A stretch of DNA of 12,336 bases from an uncultured Paracoccaceae bacterium (lineage in GTDB: Bacteria > Pseudomonadota > Alphaproteobacteria > Rhodobacterales > Rhodobacteraceae), in the NCBI GenBank assembly GCA_938038825.1, contig CALHST010000375.1, positions 1-12,336 on the forward strand, read 5' to 3'. The notes beneath the pieces are model-generated. The model saw only the letters and a list, made by a program, of their open reading frames with translations, was not told the origin of the DNA and did no database searches. Positions 1-6,280 of this stretch are shown here, piece after piece; position 1 is the stretch's first letter, and every line of letters starts with the position of its first letter. The position numbers and the translations under genes are program-made.

Positions 1-167
1 GCCAAAATCCACGTGCGCGCACCTGACCATCCCGGCAAAAGAGAGGTCACAATATCGGTGTGTGTCACCGCCGGCAGAACCGCATAGGCTTCTGTGAACA
101 CCGCGATGCCATCTGGGTGATCTGACTGCGGCGGCAACCCACCTTTGGGGAAGGCATAGTGGCTCAT
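1..167 (-). CDS. allE: (S)-ureidoglycine aminohydrolase-type cupin protein (N-terminal part only; left edge cuts it)
   Basis: Only the first 55 residues are visible. The protein begins MSHYAFPKGGLPPQ and continues with FTEAYAVLPAV and DIVTSLLPGWSGARTWIL. This matches the start of the AllE-like proteins of alphaproteobacteria, often annotated as bifunctional allantoicase/(S)-ureidoglycine aminohydrolase (known from the family). Such enzymes release ammonia from ureidoglycine in the cytoplasm, late in allantoin breakdown. The ATG (165-167) shares the ATGA overlap 164-167 with the stop of the upstream puuE-uraD gene, so translation is probably coupled and the two genes form one operon. The metal-binding cupin residues lie outside the window, so catalytic competence cannot be judged. 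Family assignment is fairly confident; the exact activity is not. Confidence 0.75.
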   Translation of the reverse strand, partial: MSHYAFPKGGLPPQSDHPDGIAVFTEAYAVLPAVTHTDIVTSLLPGWSGARTWIL

Positions 168-1591
168 AACATGGCCTCCAACCGCAAGTGTGCAATGCGC
201 TCTACCTGGCGGCAGGCCTCTACAAATTCGGTCTTGGTGTCATGGTCGATGCGACGTCCAAATGCTTTCAAAATACCCGCCTTGCTGTGATCCTTCACCG
301 CGATGATGAAGGGAAATCCGTGTTTGTCGACATAAGCTGTATTCAATGTGGTGAATACCGCCCGTTCTTCATCGGTTAATGCGTCCAACCCCGCACTGGC
401 TTGTTCCTGCGTGCTGTCTTGCGTCAACCGCTTGGCTGCGGCCAGCTTGCCTGCCAAGTCGGGATGCGCCCGCAACACGCCAAGCCGCTCCTCATATGTG
501 GCGGTGCGGAACACCCGCGCCATCGCATGCGCAAGGCCAATGGCGCTGTCATGGGCAGGCCCCAGTTCCAACCCAAAGGCCCGGTCCGCCACCCAAGGTG
601 AGTGTTCATAAACGCCCCCAAAATGCTGCATAAAGACATCTTTGCTCAGTTGAGAGGGATATATCTCAGGCCACACCGCGGGGTGGGTGCGCGTCCAATG
701 CTCTGCAATGTCGATGCGCCTTGGACACCACACGCCTTCGAACCCTTGGATGTAGTCAAGGAACCGCCGCAATGCCTGAACCCGGCCGGGCCGACCAATC
801 AAACGACAATGCAAACCAACAGACATCATCGCCGCCTGCCCGTCCGCGCCCTCTGCATACAACGCATCAAACGTGTCGCGCAGATAAGCAAAGAACTGAT
901 CGCCCGAGTTAAACCCCTGCGGCGTTGCAAACCGCATATCGTTGCAATCCAACGTGTAGGGAATGATCAACTGATCCCGCGCACCCACGCGGATCCAATA
1001 AGGCAGATCATCATCATAGGTGTCTGAAATATAATCCAAGCGTCCTGTCTCAGCCGCCAAGCGCACTGTATTCTCGCTGCACCGGCCTGTGTACCATCCG
1101 CGTGGCGCCTCCCCCACGACGGCCTTGTGCAAGGCCAGCGCAGTTTCCATATCCGCGCGTTCGTCTTCAACTGTGTGGTCTTTGTAATCAATCCACTTCA
1201 ACCCGTGGGAGGCAATTTCCCAATCTGCCTCTTTCATGGCGGCCACCTGCTCGGGACTGCGCGCCAAAGCAGCCGCAACCCCATAGACCGTCACAGGCAC
1301 CCCCGCCCCCGTGAACACTCGATGCAAACGCCAGAACCCTGACCGCGCGCCGTATTCATAAATCGATTCCATGTTCCAATGCCGCTGCCCCGGCCAGGGT
1401 TGGGCGCCCACAATCTCGGACAAGAATGCCTCGGACGCGGTGTCCCCATGCAACACGCAATTCTCTCCGCCCTCTTCGTAATTCAACACAAACTGAACAG
1501 CGATCCGTGCCCCGTTGGGCCAGGCCGCATCGGGCCGATTGGCACCATAGCCAGTCATGTTTCGGGGATAGCGCGGGGGCGTATTGGACAT
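164..1591 (-). CDS. puuE: Fused allantoinase (PuuE, polysaccharide-deacetylase fold) / OHCU decarboxylase (UraD)
   Basis: The protein has 475 residues and is a cytoplasmic enzyme of urate catabolism. Residues ~15-305 are a PuuE-type, metal-independent allantoinase of the polysaccharide deacetylase fold, with NYEEGGEN (37-44), MESIYEYGARSGFWRLH (74-90) and SVGLHCRLIGRPGR (257-270). It hydrolyses allantoin to allantoate. Residues ~316-475 are an OHCU decarboxylase domain with AHPDLAGK (375-382), in which His376 matches the family's catalytic His, an EQ..AGLD motif (396-403) and HGFPFIIAVK (424-433). It makes (S)-allantoin from OHCU. The two domains therefore catalyse consecutive steps, with the later enzyme first in the chain. 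The ATG at 1591 was chosen because GAGG (1598-1601) lies 6 nt upstream and MSNTPPRYPRNM fits PuuE N-termini; the frame stays open upstream to 1750 but would overlap uraH. Its stop overlaps the next gene by ATGA. Confidence 0.95.
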   Translation of the reverse strand: MSNTPPRYPRNMTGYGANRPDAAWPNGARIAVQFVLNYEEGGENCVLHGDTASEAFLSEIVGAQPWPGQRHWNMESIYEYGARSGFWRLHRVFTGAGVPVTVYGVAAALARSPEQVAAMKEADWEIASHGLKWIDYKDHTVEDERADMETALALHKAVVGEAPRGWYTGRCSENTVRLAAETGRLDYISDTYDDDLPYWIRVGARDQLIIPYTLDCNDMRFATPQGFNSGDQFFAYLRDTFDALYAEGADGQAAMMSVGLHCRLIGRPGRVQALRRFLDYIQGFEGVWCPRRIDIAEHWTRTHPAVWPEIYPSQLSKDVFMQHFGGVYEHSPWVADRAFGLELGPAHDSAIGLAHAMARVFRTATYEERLGVLRAHPDLAGKLAAAKRLTQDSTQEQASAGLDALTDEERAVFTTLNTAYVDKHGFPFIIAVKDHSKAGILKAFGRRIDHDTKTEFVEACRQVERIAHLRLEAML

Positions 1592-1648
1592 ATTGTGCCT
1601 CGGGTTGGAAATCGTGCACACTGTGACGCAAGCAACGCAGAGGATGCA
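1592..1648. promoter_or_regulatory. Divergent puuE-uraD / uraH control region
   Basis: These 57 bp separate the two divergent start codons and must hold both ribosome binding sites and at least part of both promoters. Visible in it are TGTGC (1594-1598) and GCACA (1616-1620), an inverted pair 17 bp apart; the hexamer palindrome GTGCAC (1614-1619); and CACACTGTG (1617-1625), a 4-1-4 palindrome. I infer a shared operator that would control both arms of the urate pathway. I see no good -35/-10 pair, and the regulator is not in the window. Confidence 0.5.
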
Positions 1649-2008
1649 ATGGCCAACGGATATCTTACCACCCATATTCTGGATACCGCCCAAGGTGTGC
1701 CAGCAAGCGGCATCACAATTTTGCTCTACCGTGTTTCCGGAAATTCGCACCGGAAAATTGCCACCGCTGTGACCAATGAAGATGGTCGGACAGAGTCACC
1801 GATCTTACCGCAAAAGGACTTCAAAGCCGGACACTATGAACTGATCTTCCAAGTTGGGGCCTATCTGGAACAGCATAATCTGGCGACAGGTGATGTGAAG
1901 TTTCTGGATCAAATCCCCATTCGTTTCGGAATCGATGACGAAGACGCCCATTACCACGTGCCTTTGCTGCTGTCGCCTTACGGGTATTCGACCTATCGCG
2001 GCAGCTAA
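1649..2008 (+). CDS. uraH: 5-hydroxyisourate hydrolase (transthyretin-like)
   Basis: The protein has 119 residues, the usual length for bacterial HIU hydrolases. It converts 5-hydroxyisourate, the product of urate oxidation, to OHCU, the substrate of the UraD domain encoded divergently. The family's signature elements are present: LTTHILDTAQGVPA with His9, DGRTESP with Arg47, HYHVPLLLSP (101-110) and the C-terminal tetrapeptide YRGS (116-119) that separates these hydrolases from transthyretin. The ATG at 1649 was chosen because AGAGGA (1639-1644) precedes it and the protein starts directly at the conserved N-terminal motif; the frame is open further upstream but only inside puuE. No signal peptide is visible, so it is cytoplasmic. 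No urate oxidase gene is seen here. Confidence 0.97.
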   Translation: MANGYLTTHILDTAQGVPASGITILLYRVSGNSHRKIATAVTNEDGRTESPILPQKDFKAGHYELIFQVGAYLEQHNLATGDVKFLDQIPIRFGIDDEDAHYHVPLLLSPYGYSTYRGS

Positions 2009-2022
2009 GCCCGTCAGCGGGC
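2009..2022 (+). terminator. Small GC-rich hairpin directly after uraH
   Basis: GCCCG (2009-2013), loop TCAG, CGGGC (2018-2022) begins at the base after the uraH stop codon. The stem is only 5 bp and no T-run follows, so it may help termination or protect the 3' end, but it is not a standard intrinsic terminator. Confidence 0.35.
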
Positions 2023-2085
2023 CGCACCGCGCGCAGTATGAATAGCCACTGAAATGCGCGGTTGCGCAAGTCTTGGGCACTTTGT

Positions 2086-2129
2086 GAGGCCAGCTTATGT
2101 GATGGCAGCTTTTCGATGCCAGCCTTGCC
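2086..2129. repeat. Three contiguous ~15-bp imperfect tandem repeats
   Basis: The units are GAGGCCAGCTTATGT (2086-2100), GATGGCAGCTTTTC (2101-2114) and GATGCCAGCCTTGCC (2115-2129). They share the core GA-G-CAGC-T. They lie in the 209-bp non-coding gap between uraH and the convergent troD. I recognise no function; repeated binding sites or a decayed structured element are possible. Confidence 0.5.
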
Positions 2130-2162
2130 CTCATTTTAGGGAACAACGTGTTGCTCTTCATG

Positions 2163-2207
2163 GAACCTTCACCGAATCGTCCCAGGGTAAAGGGCGGTAG
2201 GGAGAGG
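2163..2207. repeat. ~45-bp dispersed repeat, copy A (downstream of troD)
   Basis: This copy starts GAACCTTCACCGAATCG and contains TAAAGGGCGGT. Its first 40 positions match copy B at 6231-6270 in 33 places without gaps, and one single-base gap extends the match through GAGG. On the minus strand it begins about 10 bp after the troD stop codon, just as copy B sits 5 bp after the histidine kinase stop. Both copies keep a GANTC site (here GAATC 2174-2178) and the pair ACCG/CGGT 20 bp apart. A 3'-end processing or termination element, or a small dispersed repeat, fits; I do not recognise a named family. Confidence 0.6.
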
Positions 2208-2217
2208 GATGTGGTTT

Positions 2218-3129
2218 TTACGACACCCGGCGCCGATGGGGTCCGCAAACTGCTGCGATGGCCAAGATTACCCCGGATACCGTGGCAATCATTCCGGCTG
2301 CGCTAACAGATGCCCCATAGCCCAACCAACCCAATCCGTACCCCGCCAAGACATAGCCTATGATCGCTGAAATTGCGGCCAGAAGCGCGGAAAGCCAAAC
2401 TTGTCTGCCCAACTGATTGGTCAACAATCGCGCCGCCGCGGGTGGGCAAATAAACATCGCAATCACGATAATGGACCCAACCGCGTCAAAGGCCGCAACG
2501 GCCGCCAAGGCGGACAGGATCACAAGCATCATACCCAACGCTTGCGTGCGCAGCCCCAAGGCCTGGGCGAACCCCTCATCAAAGCTCATCACCGCCAACG
2601 GGCGCCAATACACCACGGTAAAGACAACGATAATCACCAGAACCGCAAACATCCTTGGCAATTCAACCGGCAAGCCCGCCAACGCAACGGGATCCAGCAA
2701 AGATGCCCATCCAAGTGCATCAAACCAGATCAAGCCTTCAAGATTGCCAAACAGCGCGTGTTCCACATCCAGATGCACCCCATCGGTATCTGATTGCTCC
2801 AACAACAAAACGCCGGCCGCGAACATCGTTGTGAACACCACACCCATCGCGGCTCCCGGTTCAATCCGCCCAAAACGGCGGATCAGCTCGATCGCGACCA
2901 TCGAAAACACCGCCGCAACGGCCGCCCCAATCATCATCGCGACGCTGGACAGCGACCCTGCCACGACAAATGCCAGCACAATGCCGGGCAACACCACATG
3001 GCTGATCGCATCCCCAATCAATGCTTGACGCCGCAACAACAGGAAGTTGCCAGGCACCGCACAGGCAATTGCCACGCACACACCGATGACCAAAGGCGGC
3101 AAGGACAGGCTGACAAACTCAAACCCCAT
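2218..3129 (-). CDS. troD: Metal (Mn/Zn/Fe) ABC transporter permease, TroD-type
   Basis: The protein has 303 residues and is a very hydrophobic inner-membrane subunit of the ABC-3 permease family. Recognisable stretches are RRQALIGDAISHVVLPGI (33-50), the family's cytoplasmic coupling segment that contacts the ATPase, GVHLDVEHALFGNLE (117-131), which is typical of TroD/SitD permeases, and the membrane stretch with PP (ICPPAAARLL) near the C-terminal third. It would pair with TroC to form the channel for the metal delivered by TroA. The start overlaps the TroC stop by one base (TAATG, 3127-3131), so translation is coupled. It is the last gene of the operon; the repeat copy A follows. The ion specificity cannot be read from the permease. 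Confidence 0.93.
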   Translation of the reverse strand: MGFEFVSLSLPPLVIGVCVAIACAVPGNFLLLRRQALIGDAISHVVLPGIVLAFVVAGSLSSVAMMIGAAVAAVFSMVAIELIRRFGRIEPGAAMGVVFTTMFAAGVLLLEQSDTDGVHLDVEHALFGNLEGLIWFDALGWASLLDPVALAGLPVELPRMFAVLVIIVVFTVVYWRPLAVMSFDEGFAQALGLRTQALGMMLVILSALAAVAAFDAVGSIIVIAMFICPPAAARLLTNQLGRQVWLSALLAAISAIIGYVLAGYGLGWLGYGASVSAAGMIATVSGVILAIAAVCGPHRRRVS

Positions 3130-4331
3130 TACGCCGCCCCAACCGGAGGCCCAATGCGCGCATCAACTTCGCGCAATTGGTCTTCTGTCAACACATCCGA
3201 CAAATCAGTCAGCCCGTCATATCGCGCCGCAGCCCGCTCAAACGCCGGATCGCCGCGCACCTCGCGCCAGCGTGCTTCATCCCGCAACGCTTTCGCGGCC
3301 CGTGCCCGCCCGGTGTCTGTTGGCACCCCATCCGCCGACGCAAACCCGGCGCGGATCAGCAGTTTCAAGGTCAAATCTTCAAAGATCGGATGCCCTTGCG
3401 CCAATGCCAGCAGGCCTTGCCGCATATGCACGTCACGGCGAAACCGGAAATGCCGCAGGACGGATGCCAAAACTCCGCGTTCCGGCGCAAACAAGAACGA
3501 CACAAGGAACAACCCAAACGCGCAAAGCACAATGATGGGGCCTGTCGGTAGATCGGGGGCAATCGCTGACAGCGCAGCCCCGAAATAGCCAGCCAATCCG
3601 CCGATTATGCTGGAAATCCACAAAACATGGGTGCTCTGATCGCTCCAGAATCGTGCAGCCACAGGAGGGATGATCAACAAGGCGACAATCAAGATCAAAC
3701 CGACCACTTTCAGGCCCACAACTGTCACTGCAAGCACAACAGCCATCAAAACCGCTTCGGCCCAGTCCGGGCGCTGGCCAGAAACCCGCGCAAACCCCGG
3801 ATCAAACGCCGCCACTGTCAGCGGCCGGCGCATCAGCAGCACAATCGCACACGTCAGCGCCGCGCTCACCGCGATCAACGTCGCGTCGCTGCGCAGCATG
3901 CCCGCCGTGGATCCCAGCAAGAACCCTTCAAGCCCCGATTGGCGTCCATATCCAAAGGCCTGAATGACCGTCAAAAGAACAATGCCAAACCCAAAAAAGA
4001 CGGACAGCACAGCGCCAATGGCCGCATCTTCGCTTAACCGGGTGCGATTGCCCAAATAGGTCACAGCCGCCAAACCCAAAGCAGAGGCACAAATCGCCCC
4101 GATCAACAGCCCCGCCAAAGACCGCCCGTCCCCGCCAAAGGCTTCCATTACGATAAACGCCACTGCAATCCCCGGCAGGGTCGCATGCGAGATGGCGTCA
4201 CTGACCAATGCGCGTTTGCGCAGGAACAAAAACGTGCCCGCCATACCCGCAGCAAGACCCAAAAGCCCCGCCCCGATCATGACCAAGGCCGCATTATACC
4301 CCAGCTGAAAAAGCAGCGCGTCCAGCAACAT
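3129..4331 (-). CDS. troC: Metal (Mn/Zn/Fe) ABC transporter permease, TroC-type with C-terminal cytoplasmic extension
   Basis: The protein has 400 residues, about 110 more than a minimal ABC-3 permease. Residues ~1-283 form the membrane domain, with RALVSDAISHATLPGIA (40-56) as the ATPase-contact segment and a PP-containing late helix (LIIPPVAARFW). Residues ~284-400 are hydrophilic: LLALAQGHPIFEDLTLKLLI, then GVPTDTGRARAAKALRDEARW, resembling the winged-helix-like tail found on long TroC/MntC proteins. I infer a cytoplasmic domain that may gate transport or sense metal; this is not shown by the sequence. It starts 4 bp after the troB stop and overlaps troD by one base. Together with TroD it makes a two-permease system, unlike single-permease ZnuABC. 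Confidence 0.93.
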   Translation of the reverse strand: MLLDALLFQLGYNAALVMIGAGLLGLAAGMAGTFLFLRKRALVSDAISHATLPGIAVAFIVMEAFGGDGRSLAGLLIGAICASALGLAAVTYLGNRTRLSEDAAIGAVLSVFFGFGIVLLTVIQAFGYGRQSGLEGFLLGSTAGMLRSDATLIAVSAALTCAIVLLMRRPLTVAAFDPGFARVSGQRPDWAEAVLMAVVLAVTVVGLKVVGLILIVALLIIPPVAARFWSDQSTHVLWISSIIGGLAGYFGAALSAIAPDLPTGPIIVLCAFGLFLVSFLFAPERGVLASVLRHFRFRRDVHMRQGLLALAQGHPIFEDLTLKLLIRAGFASADGVPTDTGRARAAKALRDEARWREVRGDPAFERAAARYDGLTDLSDVLTEDQLREVDARIGPPVGAA

Positions 4332-4335
4332 GGCG

Positions 4336-5121
4336 TTAACTCACAGCGCTTTCGGGCATCACCGCTTGGCTTAAACGTCCGCCATAGGTTTTTTCCAACA
4401 AGGCTTTGGTAAAGACCTCTTCCACAGGACCTTGGGCGATCACTTGCGTGGCCAACAGCAACACGTTGTCAAAATAATCCACAACAGTTGCCAAGTCATG
4501 ATGCACCGCAACCACGGTCTTTCCGGCCTCGGTCAGGGATTTCAAAACTGTGATAATTGCCTTTTCGGTGGCCGCATCCACCCCGGCAAAAGGCTCGTCC
4601 AACAGATACAAATCTGCCTTCTGCGCTAAGGCGCGCGCCAAAAACACCCGTTGTTGTTGGCCCCCTGACAACTGCCCGATCTGGCGTTTGGCAAACGCCT
4701 CCATACCAACCCGCTCCAGACAGCCCATCGCCTCGTCGCGATGGTTGCCCCGGATCCGTCCCAGCAACCCAAGCCGTGGATAAAGCCCCATCAACACAAC
4801 ATCAATGACGCGGGTCGGGAAATCCCAATCGACACTGGCCCGTTGCGGGACATAGGCAAGGCGCCCGCGTACCGCATCCAAGGTCTGGCCAAAAAACTGC
4901 GCCTGCCCGGCAAGTGGTGTCACAATGCCCAAAGCCGCCTTAAGCAAGGTCGATTTGCCAGCCCCGTTGGGCCCGATGATCGCGGTCATTTCACCGGCCC
5001 GCAGCGCCATATCCGCAGAAAACACCGCAGGCTTTTCGCCATAAGACACAGTCATGCCCCGGATCAGCAATGGTGCGGCGCGATCCTGTTCGGATGAATG
5101 TCCAACCAATTCCAATGTCAT
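4336..5121 (-). CDS. troB: Metal ABC transporter ATP-binding protein, TroB-type
   Basis: The protein has 261 residues and is the cytoplasmic ATPase of the importer. All the ABC motifs are intact: Walker A GPNGAGKST (50-58), Q-loop YVPQR (90-94), signature LSGGQQQR (151-158), Walker B LYLLDEP (171-177) and the switch region VAVHHD (204-209). I placed the start at the ATG at 5121, four bases after the troA stop. A longer frame reaches 5193, but those extra 24 residues would overlap the troA 3' end and look unlike ABC proteins. No strong Shine-Dalgarno is visible before 5121, so re-initiation from troA is likely. The C-terminal tail (residues ~232-261) is ordinary for the family. Confidence 0.95.
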   Translation of the reverse strand: MTLELVGHSSEQDRAAPLLIRGMTVSYGEKPAVFSADMALRAGEMTAIIGPNGAGKSTLLKAALGIVTPLAGQAQFFGQTLDAVRGRLAYVPQRASVDWDFPTRVIDVVLMGLYPRLGLLGRIRGNHRDEAMGCLERVGMEAFAKRQIGQLSGGQQQRVFLARALAQKADLYLLDEPFAGVDAATEKAIITVLKSLTEAGKTVVAVHHDLATVVDYFDNVLLLATQVIAQGPVEEVFTKALLEKTYGGRLSQAVMPESAVS

Positions 5122-5125
5122 AGGA

Positions 5126-6103
5126 TCAGCTCTTTGCACCCAGTTTCCCTGCGAAACCTGTGGCCGGGACATCCGCCCCCAAGGCCCGCGCAATGACCGT
5201 GATGTTGTGGTCGATCATGCCCGCATAGGTGCCTTCATAGGTGCCTGCCGGTCCCATCGCATCACTGAACAGCTCGCCACCCAAACGCACACTGTGCCCT
5301 TGCGCAGCGGCCCCTTCGATCAAGGCCCGCATATTGCGGCTGGACACCGAACTTTCCACGAAAACCGCGTCCACTTTGCGCGCAACCAGCATATCGACCA
5401 TCTCGCCAATGCGGTGCAACCCGGCCTCGCTTTCAGTTGAAATGCCCTGCACCCCAACAACCTCCATGTCAAAGGCCTTACCGAAATAGGAAAACGCATC
5501 ATGGGCCGTTACCAAAACGCGCCGATCTGCCGGAATTTGGGACAACGCGTCTGTGCCATAGTCCCGCAACGCCATAATTTCCGCCTTGAAAGCCGTCGAA
5601 TTGGCCGAAAATTCCAACGCGCTCTTTGGGCGCGCCTCGGTAAACGCAGCGGCAATCCGATCCGTCACCTGAGCCCATAACTCGGGGTCCATCCAGATAT
5701 GCGGATCAAACTGTTCTGAATAATCTGCACTTTCGATCAGGTCCGTCTCTTGCCCTGCGCGCGCGCTGGCCTCTAACCTGTCCGTGACAGCAATCACCGT
5801 TTGACGCGCACCTAAGCGTTCAAAGAACGGCTTCATTTGCGCTTCCAGAAACAAACCGTGCCAAAACACGATATCAGCGCGGGTTAAGCGCACGATATCA
5901 TTGCGCGTTTGTCGATAGGAATGCGGATCCACACCCGCCCCCATCAATCCGGTCACGTTTGCAAAACCACCTGCAATCCTGGCAGCCGTATCTGCAATCA
6001 TCCCGGTTGTCGCAACCACGTTCAACGGTCCGGCAGCCAAGCCGCTTTGTGCCAAAACAGGGGTGGCCGCAATTGCAGACAGAAAATGACGTCGTGAAAA
6101 CAC
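5126..6103 (-). CDS. troA: Periplasmic metal-binding protein of ABC importer, TroA-type, with Tat-like signal
   Basis: The protein has 325 residues and is the substrate-binding component. Its N-terminus (MFSRRHFLSA, then a hydrophobic run to ~24) has SRRHFL, close to the Tat consensus S/T-R-R-x-F-L-K. The predicted metal ligands are His61 (VDPHSY), His135 (FDPHIW), Glu250 (FVESS) and Asp281 (FSDAMG). The His-His-Glu-Asp set is that of TroA/PsaA-type Mn/Zn/Fe binders, and the His-rich loop of ZnuA is absent. GVQGISTESEAGL (217-229) places it nearer TroA/MntA than SitA. The start is a GTG (6101-6103), chosen because GGGAG (6111-6115) lies 7 nt upstream and the signal begins there. It is the first gene of troABCD. 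Mn is the likeliest substrate; Zn or Fe cannot be excluded. Confidence 0.93.
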   Translation of the reverse strand: MFSRRHFLSAIAATPVLAQSGLAAGPLNVVATTGMIADTAARIAGGFANVTGLMGAGVDPHSYRQTRNDIVRLTRADIVFWHGLFLEAQMKPFFERLGARQTVIAVTDRLEASARAGQETDLIESADYSEQFDPHIWMDPELWAQVTDRIAAAFTEARPKSALEFSANSTAFKAEIMALRDYGTDALSQIPADRRVLVTAHDAFSYFGKAFDMEVVGVQGISTESEAGLHRIGEMVDMLVARKVDAVFVESSVSSRNMRALIEGAAAQGHSVRLGGELFSDAMGPAGTYEGTYAGMIDHNITVIARALGADVPATGFAGKLGAKS

Positions 6104-6110
6104 CTGAGGT

Positions 6111-6115
6111 CTCCC
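6111..6115 (-). promoter_or_regulatory. Ribosome binding site for troA (decides a GTG start)
   Basis: GGGAG on the minus strand lies 7 nt before the GTG at 6101-6103. This supports the GTG as the start of troA. Confidence 0.7.
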
Positions 6116-6120
6116 GATGT

Positions 6121-6159
6121 GTTATAGGTTGAATATGCGAGCCATTCTCAAAAAGTCAA
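6121..6159 (-). promoter_or_regulatory. Candidate troA promoter
   Basis: Reading toward troA, two overlapping arrangements are possible. One is TTGACT (6154-6159), an 18-bp spacer and TATTCA (6130-6135). The other is TTGAGA (6146-6151), a 19-bp spacer and TATAAC (6121-6126). The second has better hexamers but a long spacer and would leave a very short leader. In either case dyad 2 overlaps the promoter core. Confidence 0.45.
6136..6150. promoter_or_regulatory. Fur-superfamily-like operator, site 2
   Basis: On the plus strand this is TGCGAGCCATTCTCA, an imperfect dyad (TGCGA/TCTCA). On the minus strand, TGAGAATGGCTCGCA matches site 1 at 11 of 15 positions. It lies inside the likely troA promoter, a position suited to repression when metal is plentiful. 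The 7-1-7 form is that of Fur/Mur/Zur boxes in alphaproteobacteria; which regulator binds is inference. Confidence 0.5.
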
Positions 6160-6165
6160 TTGAAA

Positions 6166-6180
6166 TGCGACTAATTCGCA
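6166..6180. promoter_or_regulatory. Fur-superfamily-like operator, site 1
   Basis: TGCGACTAATTCGCA is a 7-1-7 dyad whose half sites (TGCGACT and TGCGAAT) differ at one position. Its centre is 30 bp, about three helical turns, from the centre of site 2, on the upstream side of the -35 region. Placement ahead of a Mn/Zn/Fe importer fits control by Mur, Fur or Zur. Confidence 0.6.
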
Positions 6181-6230
6181 ATAACGACCACGGCATTGGG
6201 TGTGTTTTCTAAGAAATGCTGATGTCACAC

Positions 6231-6276
6231 GAACCTTCACCGACTCGGCTTAAGCTAAAGGGCGGTCGGGAAGAGG
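6231..6276. repeat. ~45-bp dispersed repeat, copy B (between the histidine kinase gene and troA)
   Basis: This copy starts GAACCTTCACCGACTCG and contains TAAAGGGCGGT; it is a diverged duplicate of copy A at 2163-2207 in the same orientation. It lies 5 bp beyond the histidine kinase stop. Here the arms 6235-6244 and 6265-6273 can pair on the minus strand as CTTCCCGAC with GTCGGTGAAG (nine pairs, one bulge, 20-nt loop). It keeps a GANTC site (GACTC 6242-6246). It may mark or end the upstream operon's transcript. Confidence 0.6.
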
Positions 6277-6280
6277 CATC

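Noticed and set aside
2163..2207. Repeat copy A as an intrinsic terminator for troD
   Set aside because: The hairpin that copy B can form is not preserved in copy A beyond a 4-bp pairing, and there is no T-run, so a standard intrinsic terminator is not supported.
1805..2248. 147-codon minus-strand frame through copy A of the repeat, with PPFTLGRFGEGS; copy B reads PPFSLSRVGEGS
   Set aside because: The two peptides look alike only because the DNA repeats are alike. In copy B the frame follows directly on the kinase stop with no start codon, in copy A most of the frame is antisense to uraH, and neither has a ribosome binding site.
2218..6103. Reading the importer as ZnuABC (zinc only)
   Set aside because: There are two permease genes, the binding protein lacks a His-rich loop, and its ligand set is His-His-Glu-Asp, all of which fit a TroABCD/MntABCD system better.
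6206..6216. TTTCT-A-AGAAA dyad upstream of troA, considered as an iron-control (Irr) box
   Set aside because: The Irr motif has the halves in the opposite order (TTTAGAA then TTCTAAA). This short A/T dyad could arise by chance and lies well upstream of the promoter.
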